This document shows, one piece after another, positions 45,171 through 53,933 of a stretch of DNA of 64,000 nt. The translations under genes and the position numbers were made by a program. This DNA comes from Nocardioides lacusdianchii (lineage in GTDB: Bacteria > Actinomycetota > Actinomycetes > Propionibacteriales > Nocardioidaceae): assembly GCF_020102855.1 (NCBI RefSeq), contig NZ_JADHZD010000003.1, positions 328,990-392,989 on the forward strand, written 5' to 3'. Each line of letters starts with the position of its first letter. Position 1 is the stretch's first letter. The notes under the pieces were generated by a model that searched no databases, had not been told where the DNA came from, and saw nothing but the letters and a program-made list of their open reading frames with translations.

Positions 45171-45199
45171 ATCGTACACCTGTTCGAATAGAATCGCAA
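45171..45199 (-). promoter_or_regulatory. Sigma-70 promoter overlapped by a LexA/SOS box
   Basis: On the minus strand TTGCGA (45194-45199), a 17-base spacer and TACGAT (45171-45176). The box TCGAACAGGTGTACGA (45172-45187) fits the actinobacterial SOS consensus TCGAAC-N4-GTTCGA except for one base in the right arm, and covers the spacer and -10. Remaining bases of the 242-base gap hold no other feature. Confidence 0.72.
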
Positions 45200-45208
45200 G
45201 GGCGACAT

Positions 45209-46729
45209 TCACGAGAGCGTGTACCCCTCCACCGCACCACGCCGGACCACCACGTGCACCCCCTCTCCGGCATCCACTCCACCCGTCAGCAGCGCCGTCG
45301 CGCCAAGCGGCTCGTCGCTCGACTTCCCATCAGGCCGGCACGGGGCGGCGACCTGCCGCGCCCTCGTGTCCCCGAAGCCCCCGACGCCCGTGTCCGCGGT
45401 GTCGAAGCGGTGCCGGTAGGGAACGGAGTCCCGGCACAGGAGCGCCTCACCGGCGGCTACCGGACGCGACGACCCGTCGACCAGCGACAGCAGGCGCGGG
45501 CCGCTCGGGGTCGGCACGACGACGAGCTCGTCGGCATCGATGATCCGGTCGACCTCGGCATCCAGGGTGAGGACGTCGAGCGTCAGCGTCCGCACCGCGG
45601 CGCTACCGAGCCTCTGGCGCCAGGTCGTCTCCCCCGTCCGGGGGTCGAAGCCCTCGAGGAAGCCGCGGCCGGACACGAGCCGGGGCTCCGCGCCCTCCCG
45701 GTAGACGCGCGCGCCGGAGAAGGCGCACCGCACCGGCACCTCGGTCCGGGTGAGCTCCAGGCACCGGATGTCGGCGCCGCGGTGGCGCCACAGGATGTCG
45801 CCCGTCTCCACGTCCACCCCGACGGTCCGCCGCTGCGCCAGGTCGAAGCGGACGCCCTGTCCGCGCTCGTACCGTTCGAGGTCGCGGTCCCGAGTGGTCG
45901 CGAGCAGCTGCAGCACCGCGACACCCGCCTCCTCGTCCACCATCCCGTTCGAGTCGTCCAGCAGCCACTGATCGCCGCCGGTCACCCGGGTGTGCGGCAG
46001 CCGCCACGGTCGCGGGCCCGCGCGACCGACGGCCTTCGCGACGGCGTACTGCTGGACGGGGCCGTAGACGGTGTAGACGTCGGAGCCCGCGACCAGGCTG
46101 TTGGCGCCGACGGGGAGCCGGTCCTTCTCGGGCTGAAGCTCCCACGATCCGAGGACCCACCGCGTCTCCTCGAACCGGTCGTCCGCCGAGATCCGCAGGC
46201 ACACGTCGAGCCCGTCGTCGCAGGCCGGTGCGCCGAACTGCGCCACGACCGGGCGGGTGCGGGCGACGACCTCGCCCGTGGCCGGGTCGAGCGCGAGGTA
46301 GGGCAGCCGCGCGCCCGCGCGCAGCGCCGGTCCTGTCCGCGCCTCCTGCATGACGACGTACGTCTCGCCGTCGGCGGAGGTGTGGACGAGTTCGCCGAGG
46401 TAGGCGCCGACGTCGCTGTTCACCACCATCAGCGGGCGCCGCCACCGCACCGCGCCGTCGCGGCGATCCAGGGCGACCAGGTCCAGCTCGTCGCCGCGGG
46501 CCGCCACGACCGTGACGAGCACATCGCCTGCCGGCACGGGACGCTGGAGCGCCTTCACCGGCGTCGACCATGTACGCGTTGCGCTGGTCGGCAGCTCGTC
46601 GACGACCGTGGCCGGCGGGGCAGGGCTCCGTCCGGGCGTCGGACCGTCGCCGTCTTCGCGCCCTCCACCACGACTGTCCGTGCAGCCGGCGAGCAGCAGG
46701 AACACCATCACCATCCCGAGAGTTCGCAC
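45209..46729 (-). CDS. PQQ-like beta-propeller lipoprotein
   Basis: 506 residues. Short signal peptide with lipobox FLLLAGC (Cys about 15), a Pro-rich linker, then blades of the PQQ/WD-like type (LVALDRRDGAVRWRRPL, LALDPATGEVVARTRPV, GVDVETGDILWRHRG, GFDPRTGETTWRQRLG). These surface propellers usually act as scaffolds. GTG start with TAGCGT seven bases upstream, and a TTTTCCACAG box 51 bases upstream. Confidence 0.82.
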   Translation of the reverse strand: MRTLGMVMVFLLLAGCTDSRGGGREDGDGPTPGRSPAPPATVVDELPTSATRTWSTPVKALQRPVPAGDVLVTVVAARGDELDLVALDRRDGAVRWRRPLMVVNSDVGAYLGELVHTSADGETYVVMQEARTGPALRAGARLPYLALDPATGEVVARTRPVVAQFGAPACDDGLDVCLRISADDRFEETRWVLGSWELQPEKDRLPVGANSLVAGSDVYTVYGPVQQYAVAKAVGRAGPRPWRLPHTRVTGGDQWLLDDSNGMVDEEAGVAVLQLLATTRDRDLERYERGQGVRFDLAQRRTVGVDVETGDILWRHRGADIRCLELTRTEVPVRCAFSGARVYREGAEPRLVSGRGFLEGFDPRTGETTWRQRLGSAAVRTLTLDVLTLDAEVDRIIDADELVVVPTPSGPRLLSLVDGSSRPVAAGEALLCRDSVPYRHRFDTADTGVGGFGDTRARQVAAPCRPDGKSSDEPLGATALLTGGVDAGEGVHVVVRRGAVEGYTLS

Positions 46730-46736
46730 GCGATCG

Positions 46737-46742
46737 ACGCTA
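46737..46742 (-). promoter_or_regulatory. Leaderless -10 (TAGCGT)
   Basis: TAGCGT on the minus strand, seven bases, GTG at 46729. Confidence 0.55.
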
Positions 46743-46780
46743 GTGAGACAGAGCCCGCCGCAGGGGCCGCCGGGACGATC

Positions 46781-46789
46781 TGTGGAAAA
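46781..46789 (-). promoter_or_regulatory. TTTTCCACA box upstream of the propeller lipoprotein
   Basis: TTTTCCACAGATCG on the minus strand, 51 bases before the GTG at 46729. Confidence 0.5.
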
Positions 46790-46922
46790 CGCGCAGGACC
46801 TTCGCCCCGGGCCCGCGGTCCCATCGCCCCTGACGACGGACGGCGATCGCGACGACCCTCGAGGTGGAGCAAGCGCTCCCTCGGCGCAGGTCGCGCCGCG
46901 CCCCACACCTGAGGAGCACGCC

Positions 46923-47933
46923 ATGAAGGCTGCCGTCGTCCCCACGCTCGGCGCACCGCTGGAGATCCGCGACGTCCCCGTTCCCGAGCCCGGCCCCGGC
47001 CAGGTGCTCGTGCGGATCGAGACCTGCGGGCTGTGCCACACCGACATCCACGCGGCCCGCGGCGAGTGGCCCGTGAAGCCCAAGGACCAGCTCATCCCCG
47101 GGCACGAGGGCGTCGGGATCGTCGAGGCCGTCGGCGAGGGCGAGCTGCCCGTGGCGGTCGGCCAGCGCGTCGCACTGCCGTGGCTCGGCCAGGCCTGCGG
47201 GCACTGCCGCTACTGCGTCGACGGCTGGGAGACCTACTGCACCAGCCCGGCCTACATGGGCTACACGATGGACGGCAGCTACGCGGAGTACGCCGTCGCG
47301 TGGGCCAGCCACGTCGTGCCCGTCCCGGACGGCGTCGACCCGATGGACGCCGCGCCGCTGACCTGTGCCGGCGTGACGACGTACAAGGCCATCAAGGTCG
47401 CGAACCCCAAGCCGAACGAGACCTGCATGGTCGTCGGCATCGGCGGCCTCGGCCACCTCGGCCTGCAGTACGCCCGCATCTTCGGCACCCGCACCGTCGC
47501 GGTCGACGTGCACGACGACAAGCTCCAGCTGGCGAAGGACCTCGGCGCCGACCACGTCATCGACGCTCGCGGAGACCAGGCGGCCCAGCTCGCCGAGCTC
47601 GGCGGGGTCGACATCGCGCTCGTGACGGTGCCGTCGCCGGCCGCGATGCAGGCCGCGCACGCCGCGCTCAACCCCAACGGTCGGCTCGTGATCGTCGGCC
47701 TGCCGGCCGACAACCGCCTCGAGCTGCCGGTCTTCGAGACCGTGCTGAAAGGCATCTCGATCATCGGCTCGCTGGTCGGCACCCGCAACGACCTCGCCGC
47801 CTGCTTCGACCTCCACGCCCGCGGGCTGACACGCGTCGTGACCGAGAGCCGGAAGCTCGACGACGTCAACGCGTGCTTCGAGGAGGTGCTGGCCGGCGAG
47901 GTGCCGGCGCGGCTGGTCTTCGACATGCGGTAA
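46923..47933 (+). CDS. adhP: Zinc-dependent alcohol dehydrogenase (AdhP type)
   Basis: 336 residues. Catalytic zinc ligands in ETCGLCHTD and PGHEGVG, structural zinc Cys cluster CGHCRYCVDGWETYC, and NAD-binding GIGGLGHLGLQYAR. Typical AdhP/AdhA length and order. It interconverts primary alcohols and aldehydes. GAGGAG precedes the ATG. Confidence 0.93.
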   Translation: MKAAVVPTLGAPLEIRDVPVPEPGPGQVLVRIETCGLCHTDIHAARGEWPVKPKDQLIPGHEGVGIVEAVGEGELPVAVGQRVALPWLGQACGHCRYCVDGWETYCTSPAYMGYTMDGSYAEYAVAWASHVVPVPDGVDPMDAAPLTCAGVTTYKAIKVANPKPNETCMVVGIGGLGHLGLQYARIFGTRTVAVDVHDDKLQLAKDLGADHVIDARGDQAAQLAELGGVDIALVTVPSPAAMQAAHAALNPNGRLVIVGLPADNRLELPVFETVLKGISIIGSLVGTRNDLAACFDLHARGLTRVVTESRKLDDVNACFEEVLAGEVPARLVFDMR

Positions 47934-48011
47934 CCGGGTCGGCCGGGTGGCACCATGCACCGACACACCTGCGGCGCAGGGTGACCCCAGTCGACCAGGA
48001 GGCGGTCAGCG

Positions 48012-50810
48012 GTGCCCGATGTGGACACTCCACCGCCGCTGCGCATCCACCAGCGCGAGGCGCTCGAGGCACTCGCGACGGCGTGGAACGACGCGGACCA
48101 CCCCCGCGCGTGGGTCGTCCTGCCGCCCGGGGCGGGCAAGACCCGCGTCGGCCTCGAGGCCATCGCCGCCGAGCTCCGGGCGCACCCCGACACGCGGACC
48201 GTCGTGCTCGCCCCCAACACCGCCATCCAGTCCCAGTGGATCGCCGAGGCGCGGACGATGGGGCTCGAGGCGGGCGACGACAAGTCCCTCGCAGGACCGC
48301 TGACCTGCCTGACCTACCAGTCCCTCGCTGTCTTCGACTCCGAGGCCACGGACGCCGACGCGAGCACCGTCGTCGACCGGCTCCATCCCAACGGCGTCGC
48401 CCTCTTCGACCGGATCCGCGCGCAGCCCCGGCTGGTGCTCGTCCTCGACGAGTGCCACCACCTGCTCGAGGTGTGGGGGCGCCTGCTCGCCGAGCTCCTC
48501 GACGCCGTCGACCGCGCGCACGTGCTGGCGCTCACGGCCACCCCGCCCGAGAGCCTCGCCGGCGAGCAGCGCGCCCTCGTCGACCAGCTCTTCGGGAGCA
48601 TCCTCTACCGCGTCTCGGTCCCGGCGGTGGTCAAGGAGGGTCACCTGGCGCCGTTCGACGAGCTCGTCTGGTTGACCACCCCGACCACGGCCGAGGAGGA
48701 GTGGCTCACCACCGAGGCGCTGCGGTTCACCGAGCTCACCACGCTGCTCACCACGCCGGGCTTCGGGTCGGTCGGGTTCCACGAGTGGCTCACCGCCCGC
48801 TTCGTCGACCCCGTCCCCGCCACGACCACCTGGGCGGCGCTCGCCGAGCGCGAGCCCGACCTGTGCGACGCGGCCCTGCGCATGCACCACGCAGACCTGC
48901 TCGGGCTGCCCGTCGGCGCCCGGCTGCGCGAGCAGCACCGGCACGCCCCCTCCGCCGAGGACTGGGTACGCCTCCTCGGCGACTGGCTGCTGAACCACGT
49001 CGCCGAGTCCGACGACCCCGCCGACGCCGAGGTGCTCGCCGTGGTACGGGCCGCGCTGCCGTCCGTGGGCCACCAGTGGACGCGACGAGGCGTACGTCGT
49101 GGGCGCTCCACCGTCGACCGCGTGCTGGCCAGGTCGTACGCCAAGCCCGGCGCGGCCGCGCAGATCATCGCCGCCGAGCACGCGGCGATCGGCGTACGCG
49201 CCCGGGTGCTGGTGCTGTGCGACCACGAGCGAGCGTCTGCGACCGTGCCCGTCGACCTCGCCGGCGTCCTCGACGCCGAGGCGGGCTCGGCGATCGCGGC
49301 ACTTGAGACCTTTCTGACCGACGTCGACACCGCCGCCCTCCACCCGATGCTGGTCACCGGCTCCGTGGTTGCCGCGTCCGAGGAGACGCTCCGCGACCTC
49401 GTCGCGTTCGTGGCCGGTCGCGACCCCGACCTTGCGTCCCGGCTGTCCGTCGAGACCGGTGACGGGCCGGTCGCGACGTGCTCGTCCGGGTGGACCTCGC
49501 GCACCTGGGTCGCCCACGTCACGGCGTACTTCGAGGCCGGCCGCACCCAGGTCCTCGTCGGCACCCGCGGACTCCTCGGCGAAGGATGGAACGCCCGCGG
49601 CGTCTCCACGCTCATCGACCTGACCACCGCCACCACCCTGACGGCCGTCGTCCAGACCCGCGGCCGGGCGCTGCGGACCGACCCGACCTGGCCGGACAAG
49701 GTCGCCACCAACTGGACGGTCGTGTGCGTCTCCGAGGCCCACCTCAAGGGCGACAACGACTGGTCCCGGCTGGTGCGCAAGCACCAGGGGTTCCACGGCG
49801 TGGACGCCGACGGCGACATCGTCGACGGGGTCGCCCACATCGACGCTTCCTTCTCCCCCTTCGCTCCCCCGCCGGTCGCCTCCTTCGACGCCCTGAACGC
49901 CCGCATGCTCATCGCCGCCGCCGACCGCGAGGCCATCCGCGACGCGTGGGCGGTCGGTGAGCCGTACGAGGACATCACGCTGGCGTCGCTGCGCGTGCGG
50001 CGTTCCACCTCGGATGTTGCCCCGATCGACGAGGTCGTCAGGCTCACACCTGTCCCGCCGTCGTGGCGACTGACTACCGATGGTCTGTCGACCGAGGCCC
50101 CGGTGCCGGCCACGAGCTGGCGTACGCCGCTGGTGCTGGCCGCTGGGACGGCGGGCGTCAGCGGCGCTTCTGTCGTCGCGGCTCCGTGGGCCGCCCTGGC
50201 GGCAGAAACCGTCGGCGCGCTGGCGACCCTCGGCAACGCCGCGGTCACCGGCCGCGACCACACCGACACGCTCACGCAGTGGGTACGCGACCAGCTCGCG
50301 CTGACGACGCGAGTCCCGCCGCTCGAGGCAGTCGCCGCTGCCGTCGCGGACGCCCTCGCAGCGGCCGGGCTCACCAGCGTCGGCGCGTCCGGCCTCGCCG
50401 TCGACGTCCACCCCGGCGGTGAGTACCGCTTCCGCCTCGTCGGCACCGAGGACGACGCCGAGGTCTTCGCGAGCGCGTTCGACGAGGCGATCGGACCGGT
50501 GGGCGCACCGCGCTACATCGTGTCCCGCTTCACCGACGCTGCGCTCCCGGACGGACCGATCCGTACGCGGCGCGGCGCGCGCTCGGCGTTGCGAACCGCA
50601 CGTGCGACCGGGGAGGCATGGCACCCGGTCCCAACTGTTCTCGGCCGCAACGCCAGGGGCGCTGCCCACTACCTCGACGCCTGGCATGCGTGGGTCGGCG
50701 AGGGGCGGCTGCTCGCCACGGCGAAGCCGGAGGGCGCCGGCATCGCGACCGCAGTGTCGGGTGAGGACCCGTTCGCGGCGACGACGGTGGTGCGGCGGCA
50801 CTGGTCCTAG
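48012..50810 (+). CDS. SF2 helicase/restriction-type ATPase with novel C-terminal region
   Basis: 932 residues. Walker A PPGAGKTRVGLEAIA (about 38-52), motif II D146-E-C-H-H, motif III ALTATPP, motif V VGTRGLLGEGWNA and motif VI QTRGRALRTD (about 548), so both RecA lobes are complete. The 380 residues after about 550 include an Ala-rich hydrophobic stretch (about 705-735, LVLAAGTAGVSGASVVAAPW) and an HPGGEYRFRLVG segment, with no recognised family. The relatives are type III Res/XPB-like or defence helicases. AGGAGG lies nine bases before the GTG. Confidence 0.85.
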   Translation: MPDVDTPPPLRIHQREALEALATAWNDADHPRAWVVLPPGAGKTRVGLEAIAAELRAHPDTRTVVLAPNTAIQSQWIAEARTMGLEAGDDKSLAGPLTCLTYQSLAVFDSEATDADASTVVDRLHPNGVALFDRIRAQPRLVLVLDECHHLLEVWGRLLAELLDAVDRAHVLALTATPPESLAGEQRALVDQLFGSILYRVSVPAVVKEGHLAPFDELVWLTTPTTAEEEWLTTEALRFTELTTLLTTPGFGSVGFHEWLTARFVDPVPATTTWAALAEREPDLCDAALRMHHADLLGLPVGARLREQHRHAPSAEDWVRLLGDWLLNHVAESDDPADAEVLAVVRAALPSVGHQWTRRGVRRGRSTVDRVLARSYAKPGAAAQIIAAEHAAIGVRARVLVLCDHERASATVPVDLAGVLDAEAGSAIAALETFLTDVDTAALHPMLVTGSVVAASEETLRDLVAFVAGRDPDLASRLSVETGDGPVATCSSGWTSRTWVAHVTAYFEAGRTQVLVGTRGLLGEGWNARGVSTLIDLTTATTLTAVVQTRGRALRTDPTWPDKVATNWTVVCVSEAHLKGDNDWSRLVRKHQGFHGVDADGDIVDGVAHIDASFSPFAPPPVASFDALNARMLIAAADREAIRDAWAVGEPYEDITLASLRVRRSTSDVAPIDEVVRLTPVPPSWRLTTDGLSTEAPVPATSWRTPLVLAAGTAGVSGASVVAAPWAALAAETVGALATLGNAAVTGRDHTDTLTQWVRDQLALTTRVPPLEAVAAAVADALAAAGLTSVGASGLAVDVHPGGEYRFRLVGTEDDAEVFASAFDEAIGPVGAPRYIVSRFTDAALPDGPIRTRRGARSALRTARATGEAWHPVPTVLGRNARGAAHYLDAWHAWVGEGRLLATAKPEGAGIATAVSGEDPFAATTVVRRHWS

Positions 50811-50818
50811 GCCGCGGA

Positions 50819-51409
50819 TCAGACACTCCTGAGCCGCTTCGCCGCGGATCGACGTCGGCCCGACTGTCGTCGGTCACGGTCGATCACCTCCTCGTACGGC
50901 AAGGGCGGATAGTCGAGGTAGCGCGCATCGGCGGGCCGAAGAATGTCCTCGGTGATGACGTTGTCCTCCACCCTGATCGCGAAGAGCTGCTTGTTGTCGC
51001 GCCGGCAGCCGAGCACGAGTCCGTCGAGCCGGTGGTCGAAGGTGAAGTCGTCGAAGACCGCCAGCCCCGACCTCGACGCCTCGGCGTCGGGCACCAGGAA
51101 GTGTCGTGCGAGGTAGTCGAGCCATCGGGTCGGCTGGTAGATCTTCTCCTCGCCGTCGAGGGCCAGGCAGCAGCCGTCCCAGCACGGCACCCAGCGACAC
51201 CAGATCTGTGGTTGACCCGGCGCCAACTGGTTGGCACGTTCGGGGTCCCGGTCACCTTGGTCGGCGTAGGGGTTGGGCGACACGTAGTAGGGCCCTTCCT
51301 CCCGGTCGTAGTGCCTCGTGAGGCTGAAGGCCGACAGGTAGGCCTGCTCGGCCTCGTTGAGGCTCGGCGTGATGTCGATGTGTCCGATGAAGTCCGTCGT
51401 GAATCCCAT
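50819..51409 (-). CDS. Conserved hypothetical protein
   Basis: 196 residues (MGFTTDFIGHIDITPSLNEA, WCRWVPCWDGCCLALDGEEK, WLDYLARHFLVPDAEASRSG). An acidic alpha/beta protein with the aromatic cluster YYVSPNPY; from memory a widespread uncharacterised actinobacterial family. TTGGCT is six bases before the ATG and a TTGTCCACAG box 52 bases. Convergent with the helicase gene. Confidence 0.78.
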   Translation of the reverse strand: MGFTTDFIGHIDITPSLNEAEQAYLSAFSLTRHYDREEGPYYVSPNPYADQGDRDPERANQLAPGQPQIWCRWVPCWDGCCLALDGEEKIYQPTRWLDYLARHFLVPDAEASRSGLAVFDDFTFDHRLDGLVLGCRRDNKQLFAIRVEDNVITEDILRPADARYLDYPPLPYEEVIDRDRRQSGRRRSAAKRLRSV

Positions 51410-51461
51410 GGCTACAGCCAAAGCGGCGTACGGGGTCGGCGCCAGCGTCTTGCTCTCCGCC

Positions 51462-51470
51462 TGTGGACAA
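51462..51470 (-). promoter_or_regulatory. TTGTCCACA box upstream of the 196-residue hypothetical
   Basis: TTGTCCACAGGCGG on the minus strand, 52 bases before the ATG at 51409. A weaker copy, TCATCCACAGGCG, lies 28 bases further upstream (51490-51498). Confidence 0.55.
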
Positions 51471-51537
51471 ACGCTGGTCGCCGCTCGCCTGTGGATGACG
51501 GTGTGCACGCCACCGGAAGACACGGGAGCCTCGCACG

Positions 51538-52008
51538 ATGACCTCACACGACCTCGACGACAGGCTCGCCCGCTACGAGCTGCGCGACCCACAGGCTCTC
51601 CTGGACGAGATCGCCGCCACGGTCCGGCTCACGGAGGGGACCGTCTTCCTGGCGCTCGTTCATCAGCCCGCCGCCGCGCAGCGGCTTCTCGCGCTCGAGG
51701 AGCTGACGCCACTGCCCGAGGGCGTCGACGAGCAGCATCGTGGCCGCTCGGACCTGCTCTACGACCACGTCTGGAAGCTCGCGATTCCACCTCGCACCGA
51801 CTCGTCGGCGTCGATCCTGGTCACGATCGTCGTGCGCAGCGGCACGAACGGGTGGGGTCACGAGGAGAAGCAGTGGGCCATGGGGTGGCGCTACAGCAAC
51901 CACAACTCTGAGGCCTTCGATCGGGACCTGGTCGTCGTCACCGAGCACGGCTGGTGCTCGCTGTGGTCACAGCTCGGCGGTCATCAACCGTCCATGGTGG
52001 CCGGGTGA
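51538..52008 (+). CDS. Hypothetical protein
   Basis: 156 residues (LDEIAATVRLTEGTVFLALV, ASILVTIVVRSGTNGWGHEE). No family recognised. GAGCCT is six bases before the ATG. It is divergent from the 196-residue hypothetical. Confidence 0.7.
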   Translation: MTSHDLDDRLARYELRDPQALLDEIAATVRLTEGTVFLALVHQPAAAQRLLALEELTPLPEGVDEQHRGRSDLLYDHVWKLAIPPRTDSSASILVTIVVRSGTNGWGHEEKQWAMGWRYSNHNSEAFDRDLVVVTEHGWCSLWSQLGGHQPSMVAG

Positions 52009-52033
52009 GACGGCATGGGGCACCCTTGTGACT

Positions 52034-52573
52034 GTGACCGTCCTGCCGCAGAGCCGGCCGCTGACCGCCGATGACCTCGCCGTCCTCCCGGACGACGGGC
52101 ATCGCTACGAGCTCATCGACGGCACCCTCATCGTGACGCCGGCTCCCTCATGGCGACACCAGCGCGCAGTGGTGCGTCTCATGACAGCCCTGGTGAGTGC
52201 CGCCCCCGGCGACCTGGAGGTGCTCACCGCGCCGTTCGACGTCCGCCTCGCCAACGACACGGTCCTTCAGCCCGATGTGCTGGTCTGCCGCCTCGCCGAC
52301 CTCACCCAGCGCCACCTCAGGGCAGCCCCAGTGCTCGCCATCGAAGTGCTGTCACCGTCGACGCGGCTGGTCGACCTCAACCTCAAGCGCGCCCGCTACG
52401 AGGCGGCGGGGTGCCCCGCCTACTGGGTTGTTGACCCGGACGCACCGTCGATCACGGCCTGGGAGCTGCGAAACGGGGCGTACGTCGAGGTGGCGACGTG
52501 CGTCGCTGCCGAGGTGTTCACGTCCACCCAGCCTTGTGCGATGACCCTCGTCCCGGTGGACCTCGTCACCTGA
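52034..52573 (+). CDS. Uma2 family (PD-(D/E)xK fold) protein
   Basis: 179 residues. RYELIDGTLIVTPAPSWRHQ, PDVLVCRLADL and APVLAIEVLSPSTRLVDLNLKRARYEAAGCPAYWVVDP are the Uma2/DUF820 core, a predicted restriction-type nuclease. GTG 52034 is preferred to GTG 52028 because CACCCT ends seven bases before it. Cellular role unknown. Confidence 0.88.
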   Translation: MTVLPQSRPLTADDLAVLPDDGHRYELIDGTLIVTPAPSWRHQRAVVRLMTALVSAAPGDLEVLTAPFDVRLANDTVLQPDVLVCRLADLTQRHLRAAPVLAIEVLSPSTRLVDLNLKRARYEAAGCPAYWVVDPDAPSITAWELRNGAYVEVATCVAAEVFTSTQPCAMTLVPVDLVT

Positions 52574-52648
52574 TCCGTCGCCGGGACGTGCGGGCGCGCG
52601 GCGTGATCACCCGCGCTGCGCGCCGCTCCGCCACCACGAGCCTCCGAC

Positions 52649-52679
52649 TTGAGTACGACGTAGCGTCATGGTTTCTGCT
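52649..52679 (+). promoter_or_regulatory. MerR-type promoter (19-base spacer)
   Basis: TTGAGT (52649-52654), 19-base spacer, TCTGCT (52674-52679), ATG six bases further. The spacer holds the inverted repeat GACG-TAG-CGTC (52657-52667). A 19-base spacer with a dyad is the mark of MerR-controlled promoters, and a MerR gene is the second gene of this operon. Confidence 0.55.
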
Positions 52680-52685
52680 GGGTCC

Positions 52686-53933
52686 ATGACCCGCAGCGTC
52701 CTCGCCTACCTCACCTCCTACGGCCTCTCCTTCCTGGGCAACGCTGTGGCCGCCGTCGTGCTGCCGCTGGTGGTGCTGCAGACCACCGGGAGTGCGCTCG
52801 ACGCGGGCATCGTGGCCGCGGCGACGGCCCTGCCCGCCTTCGTCGCCGGCCTCTTCATGGGCAGCGTCGTCGACCGCTTCGACCGTCGGGTCGTGTCGGT
52901 GCTGACGGACCTCGTCTCGGGGGCGGCGGTCGCGGCCCTGCCGGTGGTCGCGATCTTCACCGACCTCGGGGTCGGTTGGTTCGTGCTGTTCGGCGTCCTC
53001 GGCTCGTTCGGCGACGTGCCGGGACTCACCGCCCGCGAGTCACTGCTGCTGCCGGTCGCACGACGCAGCGGGTGGAGCGTCGATCGCCTGGTCGGCCTGC
53101 GTGAGGGCACGGCCGCGATCACCATGATCGTCGGACCGGCTGTCGCCGCCGGGCTGGTGACCGTCCTCGAGGGGACGCATGCCCTGTGGGTGACCGCAGG
53201 GCTCTCCCTGGTCGCGGCTCTCGTCACCCTTCTCCTGCCCCGCGACATCGGCACCATCGAGACGGAGCCCGTGGGGAGGTCGCCGCGCGCGGTGGTCGCG
53301 CACCTGGCGGAGGGCTGGTCGCTGCTCTTCCGGCGCAGCCCCTTCCTGCTGAGCGTCACGCTGCTCTCGCTCTTCCTCGCCTCGTGCCTGACCGCCGTCC
53401 AGGGCATCCTGCTGCCCGTGCACTTCACGGCGACCGGCGACGAGGGCCGGCTCGGCCTGGTCCTCAGCTCGCTGGCCGCCGGCATGCTCGTCGGCTCCGG
53501 GGTGTACGCCGTCGCGAGCGCGTGGCTGCCCCGTCGGGCCTGGCTCGTGGTCGGCCTGCTCGGCTCGGCGGCCGGGCTGCTCCTCATCGGCTCCCTGCCC
53601 TCGGTGTGGCTGGTCCTCGCCGGCGCCGCCATGGTCGGTACGTTCGGTGGCATGGTGAGCACCGTGCTCGGAGTGCTGATGACCGAACGCATCCCCGAGC
53701 ACCTCCGGGGCCGCGTGACCGGCACGCAGAACGCCCTCCTCACCGTCGCGCCCGCGCTCGGCATCCTCGGGGTCGGGGTGACGATCGACAGGGTCTCCCT
53801 CGAAGCAGCCGGGTGGGGCATCGGCGCCGTGTGGGGCGTGGTGGTCCTCGTCGCGCTCGTCGCGCCTCCGCTGCGCGACCTCCGGTCGGACGTCCGCGAC
53901 GAGGCAGAGGCGGACGCGGTGGGTGTGAGGTGA
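52686..53933 (+). CDS. Major facilitator superfamily exporter
   Basis: 415 residues, twelve membrane segments. VDRFDRRVVSVLTDLVSGAA is the MFS loop 2-3 region; MTERIPEHLRGRVTGTQNAL is typical of drug-exporter-like MFS proteins (MFS_3/enterobactin exporter-like). ATG 52686 is chosen from the promoter; ATG 52668 would lie inside it. Its stop overlaps the MerR start by GTGA. Confidence 0.87.
   Translation: MTRSVLAYLTSYGLSFLGNAVAAVVLPLVVLQTTGSALDAGIVAAATALPAFVAGLFMGSVVDRFDRRVVSVLTDLVSGAAVAALPVVAIFTDLGVGWFVLFGVLGSFGDVPGLTARESLLLPVARRSGWSVDRLVGLREGTAAITMIVGPAVAAGLVTVLEGTHALWVTAGLSLVAALVTLLLPRDIGTIETEPVGRSPRAVVAHLAEGWSLLFRRSPFLLSVTLLSLFLASCLTAVQGILLPVHFTATGDEGRLGLVLSSLAAGMLVGSGVYAVASAWLPRRAWLVVGLLGSAAGLLLIGSLPSVWLVLAGAAMVGTFGGMVSTVLGVLMTERIPEHLRGRVTGTQNALLTVAPALGILGVGVTIDRVSLEAAGWGIGAVWGVVVLVALVAPPLRDLRSDVRDEAEADAVGVR

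Noticed and set aside
46781..46922. Promoter box assigned to the alcohol dehydrogenase gene
   Set aside because: The TTTTCCACAG box points to the minus strand and fits the lipoprotein gene at 46729; adhP has its own ribosome binding site and no box in its orientation.
48006..50801. Long antisense frame over the SF2 helicase gene
   Set aside because: No domains; the plus-strand frame has all helicase motifs.
52668..52685. ATG 52668 as start of the MFS exporter
   Set aside because: It would lie inside the 19-base promoter spacer; the ATG at 52686 is six bases after the -10.
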